From: Duncaniella freteri
Lineage (GTDB): Bacteria; Bacteroidota; Bacteroidia; Bacteroidales; Muribaculaceae
NCBI RefSeq assembly: GCF_004766125.1
Contig: NZ_SJSA01000001.1
Span: forward strand, 372,001 to 436,000
Length of the DNA: 64,000 nt
Reading direction: 5' to 3'
Positions 55,422 through 64,000 of this stretch are shown piece after piece. Positions within the stretch are counted from its first letter, which is position 1. Each line of letters starts with the position of its first letter. Position numbers and translations under genes: made by a program. The notes under the pieces are model-generated. The model was not told where the DNA came from and did no database searches. It worked only from the letters and a program-made list of their open reading frames with translations.

Positions 55422-57176
55422 TCACTTCACCCTAATAATGAATCCGCCTCTCGGCTTCATTATTATACTTGACGGCACCTTTTCGATTTCACTTATCCTC
55501 CATGACTTGTCCATGCCTGGACCATCGGTAATCAACGTCATTTCTCTGCCATTCTTAACCTCCGGCACACGGTCAGTGTCAATCGTTATCTTCCGCGGAG
55601 TATCATTACCGTTGATACCGCAAATGTACCATTCATTACCGTTCTTTCTTGCCATGACCACATAGTCCCCCGGATATCCGCCAAGCAGCAGAGTGTCGTC
55701 CCACGCAGCAGGCAGTTCCGACAGGAATCCTCTTATCACATCCGGCTGTGCAAGGAAGCTCTCAGGGCGGTCGGCAAGATGCTGTATGCCTGACTCAAAA
55801 AGCACCGTCAAAGCAAGTTCATGAGCATCAGTAGTGATGTGTGGATGCTGTGAATCAGTAAAGGCACATGGTGTGTAATCCATAGAGCCTATCACATTTC
55901 GGGTGAAAGGGAGCGTGGCATTATGACGTGCAGCCTTGTCGGTAAAAGTCGGGACATTATTATACCACTCGGCACCATACACAGCCTCCATGCTCACAAG
56001 ATTTGGATAGGTCCTCTGCCATCCGCGAGGAATCGTTACACCATGGAAATTCACGAGCAGACGATGCCTGGCAGCACATTCGAGAAGATCCAGCATATAC
56101 TTTATGTTCAGATTGGTGTCCCCTGAAAAGAAATCAATCTTCACACCGGCTATACCGTTTTCCTCACACCAGGCAAACTCCTTCTCCCTATTCTCCGGAT
56201 CGTTCAGCCTAAACTTAGGTCCAGGGGCACCATTTATCCAACCTACGGATGAATTGTACCATATCATAGGCTTTACACCTTTCCTCAAGGCATACGATAC
56301 GGCATCCAGTATTGAATAACCATTCTTCATCTCATCCCACTCGGCATCTATAAGCACATAAGGAAGAGACAGCTCACAAGCCATATCAACATATCTACGT
56401 ATGATATCAAAATCATTGGAGCCATGATTGTACGCCCAATATATCCAGGATGCCACTCCAGGCTTGATCCAGCCAACATCCTCCAACCTGTTCACCGGTG
56501 AATTATCATTAATCAATGTCGACTCCACCACATCGCTCAATGAACCAATGACAGCAGTCTGCCATCCAGGATACTCTTCACCGTCAGGTTTGATCTCATA
56601 TACCCCCTGTCTGCCGGAATCATACAGGCTCGCAGCGGCATTATCAGCTCCTACCGCTGATTCTGACAAAAGAAGAAACACATCTCGGTCACCGTATTCA
56701 AACAATGCAGGATAACCGTAACGGCTTCCTGGCTTCACCACTCTGTCCTTATTATAAAACCCTTCATAACAATCACTCCAGTCCTGTAGCCAGCTATGGG
56801 AAGCTCCTGAAAGATCCACTTCACAACCCCTGCACCCTGACCAGGCAATACCATCGTCATAGACTCTCACACTCAGAGTATCCGAATTCTCAAGCAGATA
56901 CTTGACTTCCGAAAATTCATTATGGCAATGCCGGCGTTTACCGCATATCATATAATAGTCTACAGTATGGTTGCTGATGCTCCCTGGCACCTCTTGTGTT
57001 ATCTTCCCGCAATCAATCCTCATCAGTACCCTATCTTTACCATTAATTACAGCAACTGAAAGCAAAGAGTCTTCAGATACGGATAGTGAGATTTTTCTAT
57101 TAGGAGATACCACATCCGCACTGATACCAGGAGCGATGCACAATGAAAGGGCTGCGATTAAAATTTTCAGATTCAT
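55422..57176 (-). CDS. GH97 glycosidase, retaining type (copy 2)
   Basis: 584 residues from ATG 57176 (MNLKILIAALSLCIAPG signal peptide); the longer frame to 57215 would overlap the promoter. Single GH97 unit: N-terminal beta-sandwich about 20-230, barrel about 240-500 (ASWIYWAYNHGSNDF, VLIDAEWDEM), C-terminal beta domain to 584. The strand GVKIDFFSGD places Asp 348 as probable nucleophile, as in retaining alpha-galactosidase-like members and as in the GH97-CE6 fusion. No esterase is attached. Compared with the fusion, its N-terminal domain is shorter. Likely removes alpha-galactose from xylan side chains; anomeric and D/L specificity cannot be read from sequence. Confidence 0.9.
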   Translation of the reverse strand: MNLKILIAALSLCIAPGISADVVSPNRKISLSVSEDSLLSVAVINGKDRVLMRIDCGKITQEVPGSISNHTVDYYMICGKRRHCHNEFSEVKYLLENSDTLSVRVYDDGIAWSGCRGCEVDLSGASHSWLQDWSDCYEGFYNKDRVVKPGSRYGYPALFEYGDRDVFLLLSESAVGADNAAASLYDSGRQGVYEIKPDGEEYPGWQTAVIGSLSDVVESTLINDNSPVNRLEDVGWIKPGVASWIYWAYNHGSNDFDIIRRYVDMACELSLPYVLIDAEWDEMKNGYSILDAVSYALRKGVKPMIWYNSSVGWINGAPGPKFRLNDPENREKEFAWCEENGIAGVKIDFFSGDTNLNIKYMLDLLECAARHRLLVNFHGVTIPRGWQRTYPNLVSMEAVYGAEWYNNVPTFTDKAARHNATLPFTRNVIGSMDYTPCAFTDSQHPHITTDAHELALTVLFESGIQHLADRPESFLAQPDVIRGFLSELPAAWDDTLLLGGYPGDYVVMARKNGNEWYICGINGNDTPRKITIDTDRVPEVKNGREMTLITDGPGMDKSWRISEIEKVPSSIIMKPRGGFIIRVK

Positions 57177-57212
57177 GTGTTTCCAACGTTGATGTAAAGG
57201 ATTTATACTATG

Positions 57213-57244
57213 CAAATATAGCGAGATATTCCTCTAAAAACAAA
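57213..57244 (-). promoter_or_regulatory. Promoter of GH97-2
   Basis: On the minus strand TTTG (57244-57241), a 20-bp spacer and TATATTTG (57220-57213): complete match to the Bacteroidetes consensus. The ATG at 57176 follows about 30 bp after the expected start point. Unlike the other minus-strand PUL promoters it has a -33 box and no motif array. Confidence 0.7.
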
Positions 57245-57458
57245 ATTTAAACAGCTGCTCATTTTTAACATATTTTGTATTAATAAAAACCTATAAATAT
57301 TACCCTGCATTTTTCATCCATTTATTAAATAAAACCCGATTATTTCGACTTAAAAATTAACATTTGAAAGCACACAATCAATACAATACGGAATTCCAAC
57401 AAAATAAAAAAATATTGACATTAGGTTATTTGAAATAATTATTATACCTTTGCATATG

Positions 57459-57569
57459 CAAGATTATAATAATAAAAGAATATACAATATAACAAGAAAA
57501 TCCACTGACGTTAAGTACTATGTGTAAGCTGCGAAGGGGGGCCGCGAGGTTGTCCTTCGCTATTTTTTT
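57459..57569 (+). ncRNA. Candidate small RNA of about 110 nt
   Basis: A -7 box TACCTTTG (57445-57452) is followed about 110 bp later by an intrinsic terminator on the same strand, with no credible protein between them and minus-strand genes on both sides. A start near 57459 is inferred. The -33 element is poor: TTTG at 57429-57432 is too close and TTG at 57415-57417 too far. I do not recognise a known RNA family. The rest of 57245-57591 is AT-rich without other signals. Confidence 0.4.
57531..57569 (+). terminator. Orphan intrinsic terminator on the + strand
   Basis: GCGAAGG (57531-57537) pairs with CCTTCGC (57554-57560), loop of 16 nt rich in G, then TA and seven T (57563-57569). The T-run exists only for + strand transcription, yet no + strand gene precedes it; this is the main support for the small RNA. 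The loop holds GAGGTTGTC (57546-57554). Confidence 0.75.
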
Positions 57570-57591
57570 GTATATATCAAAAATATCAGTG

Positions 57592-58704
57592 TCAGATGCC
57601 CTTTAAGGTATCGGAAGGGCACGACACAGCATCCTGTGAAACAATAGCAGTCGTATCCATCGGCACGTTTATATTATGACGGTCGAATATTGTGCGGGCA
57701 TTACGTATAAATCCCTTCCTGCGAAGCTCCATTGACGGATGGACATCCTCCGATTCTGCCGGCAACAATCGGAAATTATCACCTTTTTTGACAGGAGGTT
57801 GCACAAACACCATCCTGTATGACGCACCTGTCACCATGGCATTCCCATCGGCATCACGTCCGAGCGTGACTCTTACCATAGCTCCGCCGCGCGTATCGGT
57901 TGTGCGCATAGCCGAAATAAAGTTCCCAAGCGAATATACCGTAAGCACAGATCTGTTATTGATTTCACTTTTGCGTAGCTCCATAGGCTGTATCACATGA
58001 GGATGGCCACCTATAATCATATCCACACCTAGTGTCTCAAGATAACGTGCAAGCGACCGTTGGGTGGAATTTGGCAACAGTTTGTACTCATCACCCCAAT
58101 GTATGCACACAGCTATAAGATCGGCACCGTTCTCACGAGCCCTGCTTACATCGCTGGCGATCGTATCCCTGTTGATATAGTCAATCACTATCGGAGTACG
58201 CTTCTCGATTCCGTTAGTACCATAAGTATAATTCAGGAATGCTATCTTGAATCCATTGATATCCCGAATGAAAGGAAGATGCTGCTCACGGTGGGCGGCA
58301 TCACGGTACACCCCTATCCAGGACACCCCCTTTGATTCAAATGCCGAAATTGTTCGCAACACTCCCTTGTCTCTGCGGTCAAGTATATGATTGTTTGCCG
58401 AAAGCATGAGGTCAAAACCGGCATCAGTCAATGCCGTGACATAATTGTCGTGGGCACAGAACATAGGATACCCCGAATAAGGTGCGCCACCAAGCGGTGC
58501 TTCAATATTTACAACAGCATAGTCGGCTGAACTTATATAAGGCTGCAATGCCGTGAAATATCCTGAATAGTCAAGCGAGCCGTCAGGCTGTCGGGCAGCA
58601 TCAATCTGCCGCTGATGCTGCATAGCATCCCCCGCAAAAACCAGTTCGGCACTGTCGCCGCCAGGCAACAGTAGCGCGCACAGTGCTATCAATATCGCAA
58701 ACAT
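57592..58704 (-). CDS. CapA-family metallophosphatase-like protein
   Basis: 370 residues with a short hydrophobic signal (MFAILIALCALLLPG). PGA_cap/CapA fold of the calcineurin-like superfamily: metal-site motifs FAGDAMQH, VVNIEAPLGG, SANNHILDR, CIHWGDEYK and GGHPHVIQPME in order. CapA proteins are named for polyglutamate capsule synthesis, but stand-alone members in Bacteroidetes have no proven substrate, and no capB/capC partner is seen here. It ends the housekeeping gene row on the minus strand, separated from folD by 230 bp with repeats. Not evidently part of the xylan locus. Family sure, role open. Confidence 0.9.
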   Translation of the reverse strand: MFAILIALCALLLPGGDSAELVFAGDAMQHQRQIDAARQPDGSLDYSGYFTALQPYISSADYAVVNIEAPLGGAPYSGYPMFCAHDNYVTALTDAGFDLMLSANNHILDRRDKGVLRTISAFESKGVSWIGVYRDAAHREQHLPFIRDINGFKIAFLNYTYGTNGIEKRTPIVIDYINRDTIASDVSRARENGADLIAVCIHWGDEYKLLPNSTQRSLARYLETLGVDMIIGGHPHVIQPMELRKSEINNRSVLTVYSLGNFISAMRTTDTRGGAMVRVTLGRDADGNAMVTGASYRMVFVQPPVKKGDNFRLLPAESEDVHPSMELRRKGFIRNARTIFDRHNINVPMDTTAIVSQDAVSCPSDTLKGI

Positions 58705-58752
58705 CTATCAACTTCTTAATTTAAGTCCTCAGGAACAGTATGACTCTTTAGA

Positions 58753-58919
58753 CCAAAGAACTATAGTTTTCCAACATCTCGTTCTCTCCACAAAATGTTC
58801 TCCTGTTCTACTGTCTTATCCCTATGGCTCTATGGTCTAAAAAAGATCAGGAGAACTTTTTTGATCAAAGAACCATAGTTTTGTTCTCTCAAAAAAATTC
58901 TCCTGTTCTTCTGTCTTTC
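58753..58919. repeat. Two imperfect direct repeats in the capA-folD gap
   Basis: Unit A (about 58753-58817) and unit B (about 58865-58919) share CAAAGAAC-ATAGTTTT, GTTCTCTC, TTCTCCTGTTCT and CTGTCTT in the same order with small indels. Between them lies an inverted piece, GATCAGGAGAAC (58845-58856). Purpose unknown; could be remnants of a small repeat element or a leader structure for folD-side readthrough into capA. Confidence 0.6.
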
Positions 58920-58934
58920 TATATTATTTCGCGA

Positions 58935-59816
58935 TTACGAATAGATCTCTTTCTTGGCAGCAAGAAGAGTATTCTTCATCAGCGAACAGATTGTCATAGG
59001 ACCAACACCTCCAGGCACCGGAGTTATAAAAGCACACTTAGGAGCCACATTATCGAAATCTACATCCCCGCTAAGACGGAAACCGCTCTTCCGCGAAGCG
59101 TCAGGCACTCGTGTGGTACCCACATCAATAATTGTCGCGCCTGGTTTTACCATATCCTCAGTCACAAATCCCGGACTTCCGAGGGCCGCTATTATTATGT
59201 CAGCTTCAGCACACTTCTCTTTGATATCACGTGATGCGCTGTGAAGCACAGTCACCGTGGCATTTCCCGGATCAGCTTTCTGCATCATCAGGCTGGCGAC
59301 AGGCTTACCCACTATATTACTTCTGCCAAGCACCACACAATTGGCACCGCGTGTAGGCACATTATAGCGGCGTAGAAGTTCAATGATTCCTGCGGGTGTG
59401 GCTGACACAAAGCAGGGAAGTCCTATTGACATACGCCCCACATTGACAGGATGGAAACCATCTACATCCTTTCGGTAATCTATCGCCTCGATGATACGCT
59501 GCTCAGAGATATGTCGCGGGAGAGGCAGCTGCACTATGAACCCATCCACATCCGGATCGGCATTGAAACGTGCTATCGTGTCAAGCAGCTCCTGCTCGGT
59601 CACATCCTCCTCATAACGGATAAGAGTGGACTTGAACCCGCACATTTCGCAAGCCTTGACCTTGTTTGCCACATAAGTTTCCGAACCGCCGTCATGTCCT
59701 ACAAGAATGGCGGCAAGATGAGGGCGACGCATTCCTGCGGCAACCATGTTGTCAACTTCGGCCGCTATCTCGCGTTTGATGTCATCGGCCACTTTCTTTC
59801 CGTCGATAAGAGTCAT
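58935..59816 (-). CDS. folD: Bifunctional methylenetetrahydrofolate dehydrogenase/cyclohydrolase
   Basis: Cytoplasmic enzyme of one-carbon metabolism, converting 5,10-methylene-THF to 10-formyl-THF with NADP. 293 residues, normal length. Catalytic domain with the Tyr-Lys motif in [35 protein letters not shown]; Rossmann domain with [17 protein letters not shown] and IDVGTTRV; C-terminal [11 protein letters not shown]. Follows ffh by 54 bp on the same strand, so likely one transcript with panC-panD-ffh. No irregularity. Confidence 0.97.
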   Translation of the reverse strand: MTLIDGKKVADDIKREIAAEVDNMVAAGMRRPHLAAILVGHDGGSETYVANKVKACEMCGFKSTLIRYEEDVTEQELLDTIARFNADPDVDGFIVQLPLPRHISEQRIIEAIDYRKDVDGFHPVNVGRMSIGLPCFVSATPAGIIELLRRYNVPTRGANCVVLGRSNIVGKPVASLMMQKADPGNATVTVLHSASRDIKEKCAEADIIIAALGSPGFVTEDMVKPGATIIDVGTTRVPDASRKSGFRLSGDVDFDNVAPKCAFITPVPGGVGPMTICSLMKNTLLAAKKEIYS

Positions 59817-59870
59817 ATTTCTCAGGTATAGAGTTGAAAGTATTGAATTGTGATTCTATTTTTCGGTACA

Positions 59871-61205
59871 TTACCGGCGCATTCCCTTCATGCCACGCAT
59901 AAGTGCCATAGGATTCTTGATGCCGGTGACAGCCTTCATCATTTTGCGTGCCTCCTCAAACTGCTTGATGAGACGGTTCACCTCCTGTATATCTGTTCCG
60001 GAGCCCTTCGCGATACGCTTGCGGCGTGAACCGTTTATTATCTCTGGATGCTGACGCTCCTGCTCGGTCATCGAACGGATTATGGCCTCAATACCCTTGA
60101 AAGCATTGTCGTCAATATCTACATCCTTGATAGCCTTACCCACACCGGGGATCATTGAAGCGAGCTCCTTGAGGTTGCCCATCTTCTGTATCTGCTGTAT
60201 CTGCTGGAGGAAATCATTGAAATTGAACTGATTCTTGGCTATCTTACGCTGAAGTTCGCGGGCCTGTTTCTCGTCATAAGCGTTCTGTGCCTTCTCCACG
60301 AGCGATACGATGTCACCCATGCCGAGGATACGGTCAGCCATACGTGATGGATGGAAAAGGTCAAGCGCATCAAGCTTCTCCCCTGTACCCACAAACTTAA
60401 TAGGCTTGGTCACCACTGTACGTATCGACAGCGCGGCACCGCCACGGGTGTCACCGTCAAGCTTCGTGAGCACCACTCCATCAAAATCAAGACGGTCATT
60501 GAACTCCTTGGCTGTGTTCACAGCATCCTGACCAGTCATTGAGTCCACCACGAAAAGTGTCTCCTGCGGCTTCACGGCCTTCTTTATCGCAGCAATCTCC
60601 TGCATCATCTGCTCATCGACAGCAAGGCGGCCTGCGGTATCGATGATCACAAGGTCAAGATGATTGGCCTTGGCATGACGTATGGCATTCTCGGCAATCT
60701 CTACCGGATTCTTATTGCCGTCCTCAGTATAGACAGGGACATTGATCTGCTCTGCAAGTACTTTCAGCTGGTCAATCGCTGCCGGACGGTACACGTCACA
60801 TGCCACAAGCAAAGGACGCTTGCCTTGCTCCGACTTGAGCTTCCTGGCAAGCTTACCCGAAAAAGTAGTCTTGCCCGAACCCTGCAATCCCGACATAAGT
60901 ATCACCGTCGGATTGCCGGAGAGATTGACCTGAGCTGTCTCGCCACCCATAAGCCTGGCAAGCTCGTCATGTACAATCTTCACCATGAGTTCACCAGGCT
61001 TGATGGCATTGATTACATTCTGCCCCATGGCCTTGCTCTTCACCTCATCGGTAAACTGCTTGGCAACCTTGAAGTTAACGTCGGCTTCCAACAGGGCACG
61101 ACGCACATCCTTAAGGGTTTCGGCTACATTGATTTCGGTGATCTTACCTTCACCTTTCAGTATCTTGAAGCTCCTTTCGAGCCTTTCGCTTAGATTTTCA
61201 AACAT
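59871..61205 (-). CDS. ffh: Signal recognition particle protein Ffh (SRP54)
   Basis: GTPase of the signal recognition particle, binding signal peptides and 4.5S RNA and docking to FtsY. 444 residues: N domain about 1-90, G domain about 95-295 (GLQGSGKTTFSGKLA P-loop, DTAGRLAVDEQM, TKLDGDTRGG, GTGEKLDAL), Met-rich M domain about 325-444 with the RNA-binding helix RIAKGSGTDIQEVN, ending in Met/Arg-rich GMKGMRR. Complete and typical. It lies 52 bp after panD. Confidence 0.98.
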   Translation of the reverse strand: MFENLSERLERSFKILKGEGKITEINVAETLKDVRRALLEADVNFKVAKQFTDEVKSKAMGQNVINAIKPGELMVKIVHDELARLMGGETAQVNLSGNPTVILMSGLQGSGKTTFSGKLARKLKSEQGKRPLLVACDVYRPAAIDQLKVLAEQINVPVYTEDGNKNPVEIAENAIRHAKANHLDLVIIDTAGRLAVDEQMMQEIAAIKKAVKPQETLFVVDSMTGQDAVNTAKEFNDRLDFDGVVLTKLDGDTRGGAALSIRTVVTKPIKFVGTGEKLDALDLFHPSRMADRILGMGDIVSLVEKAQNAYDEKQARELQRKIAKNQFNFNDFLQQIQQIQKMGNLKELASMIPGVGKAIKDVDIDDNAFKGIEAIIRSMTEQERQHPEIINGSRRKRIAKGSGTDIQEVNRLIKQFEEARKMMKAVTGIKNPMALMRGMKGMRR

Positions 61206-61257
61206 ATATTATGGTATAGGAGGGGTTCTCTTTCAGGGGGTTCAAGCAACGAGGAGA

Positions 61258-61614
61258 CTACAGCTCGACAAGACGGTTGGTCAAAGTGTCGGGAAATATC
61301 ACCTTAGGAGTGAATGTGGCGGCCTCTTCAGGAGTCATTTGCGCATAACTCATTATTATTACCACATCGCCAACCTGCACCTTGCGGGCAGCCGCTCCGT
61401 TCAGGCATATCACACCCGATCCTCTTGGACCTTCGATGGCGTAAGTATCGAAACGCTCACCATTGTTGTTGTCGACTATGTATACACGCTCACCTGGGAA
61501 TATGCCGGCGGCATCCATCAGGTCACGGTCTATGGTGATACTGCCGATGTAGTCGAGACGGGCCTCGGTGACAGATACGCGGTGTATCTTGGACTTGAGA
61601 ATTTCGAGTGTCAT
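61258..61614 (-). CDS. panD: Aspartate 1-decarboxylase proenzyme
   Basis: Makes beta-alanine for pantothenate by decarboxylating aspartate. 118 residues; autocleavage site Gly-Ser in [18 protein letters not shown] creates the pyruvoyl group, followed by [17 protein letters not shown] and [19 protein letters not shown]. The start overlaps the panC stop (TAATG), so translation is coupled and the two steps are co-expressed. Confidence 0.97.
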   Translation of the reverse strand: MTLEILKSKIHRVSVTEARLDYIGSITIDRDLMDAAGIFPGERVYIVDNNNGERFDTYAIEGPRGSGVICLNGAAARKVQVGDVVIIMSYAQMTPEEAATFTPKVIFPDTLTNRLVEL

Positions 61615-62459
61615 TATCGCACGTATTTAATATTGTCAATAAGCCGCACATCGCCACAGAACACTGTGATGCATCCCACCGGTTGCTCCGATTCGCTCCA
61701 CTCGGCTATAGGCTGCATAGTGAGAGCGTCGACTATCTCATAATATTCCACATTCATAAACGGAAACACGTTTATTGTGTCTGTCACCCATTTCTTGGTG
61801 TCGGCAAGTGACATTTCTCTTGCCTTGATAAGACTTGAACGGAGCACTTGAGCTATCACAGGTGCCACCGAACGCTGCTCCGCCGAAAGACGCACGTTAC
61901 GCGAGCTCAACGCCAGTCCGTCTGTCTCTCGCTTTATAGGGCAATCCACTATCTCAAGCCCCTCGAATCCTTCAAGCTCGACCATACGGCGTATCACCGC
62001 TATCTGCTGGAAGTCCTTTTCTCCAAAATATGCGCGTGTAGGCTCCGTGAAGCGGAACAGCTTGCTTACCACCTGTGCCACACCGTTGAAGTGGCCGGGA
62101 CGCATAGCACCCTCCATCACTTCAGCTACAGGACCGAGGTCAAACTGTCTGTTGTCCGGCTCGGGATACACCTCCTCAACCGAAGGCATGAAAGCATAAT
62201 CCACACCTGCACCCTCCATAAGAGCGGCATCGGCCTCCTCGGTGCGCGGATAGGTTGCGAGGTCGGTAGGATTATTGAACTGTGTTGGGTTGACAAAGAC
62301 GCTGACCACTACGGTATCGTTCTCTTCACGAGCTCTTTCGATGAGCGAGAGGTGTCCGGCATGGAGAGCACCCATTGTGGGTACAAGACCTATGGTGCCA
62401 CGTGAACGTGCTTCACCGAGCTTGGCTTGTAATTCAGCGACAGTGCGAATTATTTCCAT
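61614..62459 (-). CDS. panC: Pantothenate synthetase
   Basis: Joins pantoate and beta-alanine with ATP to give pantothenate. 281 residues: ATP-binding HIGH-like motif in [42 protein letters not shown] and the KMSKS-like [11 protein letters not shown]. Directly upstream of panD in the same transcript, first gene after a consensus promoter. Divergent to recR. No oddities. Confidence 0.97.
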   Translation of the reverse strand: MEIIRTVAELQAKLGEARSRGTIGLVPTMGALHAGHLSLIERAREENDTVVVSVFVNPTQFNNPTDLATYPRTEEADAALMEGAGVDYAFMPSVEEVYPEPDNRQFDLGPVAEVMEGAMRPGHFNGVAQVVSKLFRFTEPTRAYFGEKDFQQIAVIRRMVELEGFEGLEIVDCPIKRETDGLALSSRNVRLSAEQRSVAPVIAQVLRSSLIKAREMSLADTKKWVTDTINVFPFMNVEYYEIVDALTMQPIAEWSESEQPVGCITVFCGDVRLIDNIKYVR

Positions 62460-62507
62460 TTCTGTTGGTTACTGAAATTTCATGGATATGGTTTCCAATT
62501 CAGAGTG

Positions 62508-62539
62508 CAAAATTAGGTATAATTATCAATTATCGCAAA
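62508..62539 (-). promoter_or_regulatory. Promoter of the panC-panD-ffh-folD row
   Basis: On the minus strand TTTG (62539-62536), 20 bp, TAATTTTG (62515-62508): full Bacteroidetes consensus, expected start near 62501 and about 40 nt of leader to the panC ATG at 62459. Confidence 0.75.
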
Positions 62540-62593
62540 TCTTTTCTATGCTCGGAGATGTTTGTTAGGCAGAAAATGCGTAATTTTGTAATT

Positions 62594-63220
62594 ATGCAAC
62601 AGGAATTTGCCTCAAGATTATTGGAAGAAGCTGTGACTGAGCTCTCCCGACTCCCTGGTATCGGACGCAAGACCGCCCTGCGCCTCGCCCTGCATATATT
62701 GCGCGCCGACGAGTCTGCGGGCACAGCTCTCGGGCAGGCAATAATAAACATGCGCAAAGGTGTGAGATATTGCGGAGTGTGCCACAACATATCCGAGACC
62801 GATGTATGCCCGATATGCGCAGACTCCCGCCGCGACCGCAGCTGTGTGTGTGTCGTAGAGAATGTCAAAGACGTGATGAGCTTCGAGAACACCGGACAAT
62901 ACACCGGTGTCTACCATGTGCTCGGAGGTGTGATATCCCCAATGGACGGCATAGGCCCTGACGTGCTTGAGATCAATTCACTTGTGGAACGTGTGGCGGC
63001 AGGCGAAGTCAAGGAAGTGATCCTTGCCTTAAGCGCGACTATGGAAGGGGAGACAACCAACTATTACATATACCGACGCCTTGCGCCATATACCGATGTC
63101 AGGATCACACAGCTTGCCCGAGGGGTATCCGTGGGAAATGAGATAGAACACACCGACGAAATCACTTTGGGACGCTCACTGCTCAACCGCACCCTGTTTG
63201 CCGACTCGATCAAAAGGTAG
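62594..63220 (+). CDS. recR: Recombination mediator RecR
   Basis: Acts with RecO/RecF in loading RecA at gaps. 208 residues from ATG 62594 ([14 protein letters not shown]); the open frame reaches much further upstream but only the later start matches the family's N-terminus. HhH motif [20 protein letters not shown], zinc finger with Cys pairs in CGVCHNI and CPICAD, Toprim domain with [18 protein letters not shown] and [14 protein letters not shown] acidic site, C-terminal [17 protein letters not shown]. Its last 45 bp overlap the 3' end of the convergent GNAT gene. Confidence 0.96.
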   Translation: MQQEFASRLLEEAVTELSRLPGIGRKTALRLALHILRADESAGTALGQAIINMRKGVRYCGVCHNISETDVCPICADSRRDRSCVCVVENVKDVMSFENTGQYTGVYHVLGGVISPMDGIGPDVLEINSLVERVAAGEVKEVILALSATMEGETTNYYIYRRLAPYTDVRITQLARGVSVGNEIEHTDEITLGRSLLNRTLFADSIKR

Positions 63221-63730
63221 CATCATCTGATAAATAAACGCATCCGAATATGCACCACCGGAGCGGAGCCATGAGCGCAGGCGTCCGGACACCTTGTATC
63301 CCGCCTTCTCAAACAATGATCTGCTCGGCTCATTTTCGGCACCTACCACACAATAAAGCTGATGGAGTGAAAGCCTTTTATGACAATAATCCGCAACACG
63401 GATCAATGCGTCATATGCATACCCCCTGCGGCGATACTCAGGAGCTATCAATATCCCCACCGCACACCTTGAGTTCACAGGGTCGAAATCATAGAGGTCA
63501 ACAGTCCCTACGGTCTCCTTCACCTCGCCATCTTTCCCTGAGGGTATTGTTATCATAAGCCTGAGTTGCCTGGCTGTGAAAATATCTCCGTCATAGGAAT
63601 CCACATAATCCCACAACTGCTTTCGCGAATAAGGAGCCATAGTAGAGCCGACACCCCACACCGCAGGATCATTCTCCCAACGGTACAGAGTGTCGACATC
63701 TATTGGTTCGAGTGCTCGAAAATCAATCAT
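63176..63730 (-). CDS. GNAT-family N-acetyltransferase (RimJ/RimL-like)
   Basis: 184 residues. GNAT fold with the acetyl-CoA pyrophosphate loop in [19 protein letters not shown] and the final [28 protein letters not shown] segment, both typical of the RimJ/RimL/spermidine acetyltransferase branch; N-terminal [21 protein letters not shown]. The substrate (protein N-terminus, amine or sugar nucleotide) cannot be told. The ATG overlaps the trxB stop (ATGA), so both are co-translated. The 3' end overlaps recR on the other strand. Confidence 0.9.
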   Translation of the reverse strand: MIDFRALEPIDVDTLYRWENDPAVWGVGSTMAPYSRKQLWDYVDSYDGDIFTARQLRLMITIPSGKDGEVKETVGTVDLYDFDPVNSRCAVGILIAPEYRRRGYAYDALIRVADYCHKRLSLHQLYCVVGAENEPSRSLFEKAGYKVSGRLRSWLRSGGAYSDAFIYQMMLPFDRVGKQGAVEQ

Positions 63731-64000
63731 TGAGCGTGTTCTGAGAGGAAACGCTCCACATCAAGAGCAGCCTTGCAGCCCGATCCCGCTGCGGCAATAG
63801 CCTGACGGTATACCGGATCGGCAACATCGCCGGCAGCGAACACACCCTCTACATTGGTTGCCGTGCCATTGCCCTTGACTTTGACATAACCCTGCTCGTC
63901 ACATTCCACCATGGGACGGAACACATCAGTATTGGGCTTGTGACCTATGGCAAGGAAGAAACCGTCGATGGGAAGATCATAACGACGCTCCTGCTCAGTT
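63727..64000 (-). CDS. trxB: Thioredoxin reductase, C-terminal part (gene runs off the window)
   Basis: Ninety codons from the window edge to TGA at 63727-63729. They show the end of the NADPH domain ([17 protein letters not shown]) and the C-terminal FAD-binding signature [21 protein letters not shown] followed by [13 protein letters not shown], which is specific for the TrxB branch of flavoprotein disulfide reductases. The redox CxxC is beyond the window. Reduces thioredoxin with NADPH. Confidence 0.92.
   Translation of the reverse strand, partial: TEQERRYDLPIDGFFLAIGHKPNTDVFRPMVECDEQGYVKVKGNGTATNVEGVFAAGDVADPVYRQAIAAAGSGCKAALDVERFLSEHAQ

Noticed and set aside
57456..57527. 23-codon open frame (MQDYNNKRIYN...) within the sRNA candidate
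   Set aside because: Its ATG lies ahead of the expected start point of the transcript, and nothing else supports translation.
58753..58919. CRISPR-like repeat
   Set aside because: Only two imperfect units, no regular spacers, no cas gene.
62375..62593. N-terminal extension of RecR
   Set aside because: It is antisense to panC and its promoter and has no match to RecR N-termini.

Overview
The window reads as a chromosome segment of a gut Bacteroidales bacterium. The grounds are tandem SusC/SusD pairs, hybrid two-component regulators (HTCS) with AraC-type outputs, promoters of the TTTG-N20-TAnnTTTG type, lipoproteins with bare lipoboxes, and no visible Shine-Dalgarno signals. A Muribaculaceae-like origin is my guess; no marker gene here settles it.

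Positions 1 to about 57,200 form one very large polysaccharide utilization locus (PUL) aimed at glucuronoarabinoxylan, probably the heavily decorated cereal type. From the left: a cut-off GPH sugar symporter (-), HTCS-1 (+), GH67 alpha-glucuronidase (-), a GH43-GH10 fusion (-), GH31 (+), and an AT-rich lipoprotein gene split by an ISAs1-family element. A long minus-strand operon follows (37,283 down to 15,721): GH43, SusC, SusD, a shorter SusC, SusD, a SusE-position binding lipoprotein, a GH10-like protein that has lost its catalytic residues, GH98, GH127 and GH43-CBM6. A second minus operon (45,207 to 37,599) holds GH115, a frameshifted SGNH-CE1 esterase and GH97-CE6. HTCS-2 (+, frameshifted in a G7 tract) follows, then an IS4-family element, and a third minus group (57,176 to 51,202) of GH97, GH43-CBM6 and GH115.

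The logic is that surface GH98 and binding proteins open decorated xylan, SusCD pairs import the oligomers, and periplasmic GH67/GH115 (MeGlcA), GH127/GH43 (arabinose), GH97/GH31 (galactose, xylose caps), esterases (acetyl, feruloyl) and GH10/GH43 reduce them to sugars for the symporter.

Five minus-strand PUL promoters share a layout I found by eye: a TAnnTTTG -7 box with no good -33 element, and a short xGTnnCA-like motif starting 31-32 bp upstream of that box. Further copies follow at 10/11/21-bp steps. This looks like the operator of the AraC-type HTCS regulators.

From 57,245 rightwards the content turns to housekeeping: a candidate small RNA (+), a CapA-like metallophosphatase, folD, ffh, panD, panC (all -), recR (+), a GNAT acetyltransferase (-) and the C-terminal part of trxB (-). 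I saw no tRNA, rRNA or CRISPR array.
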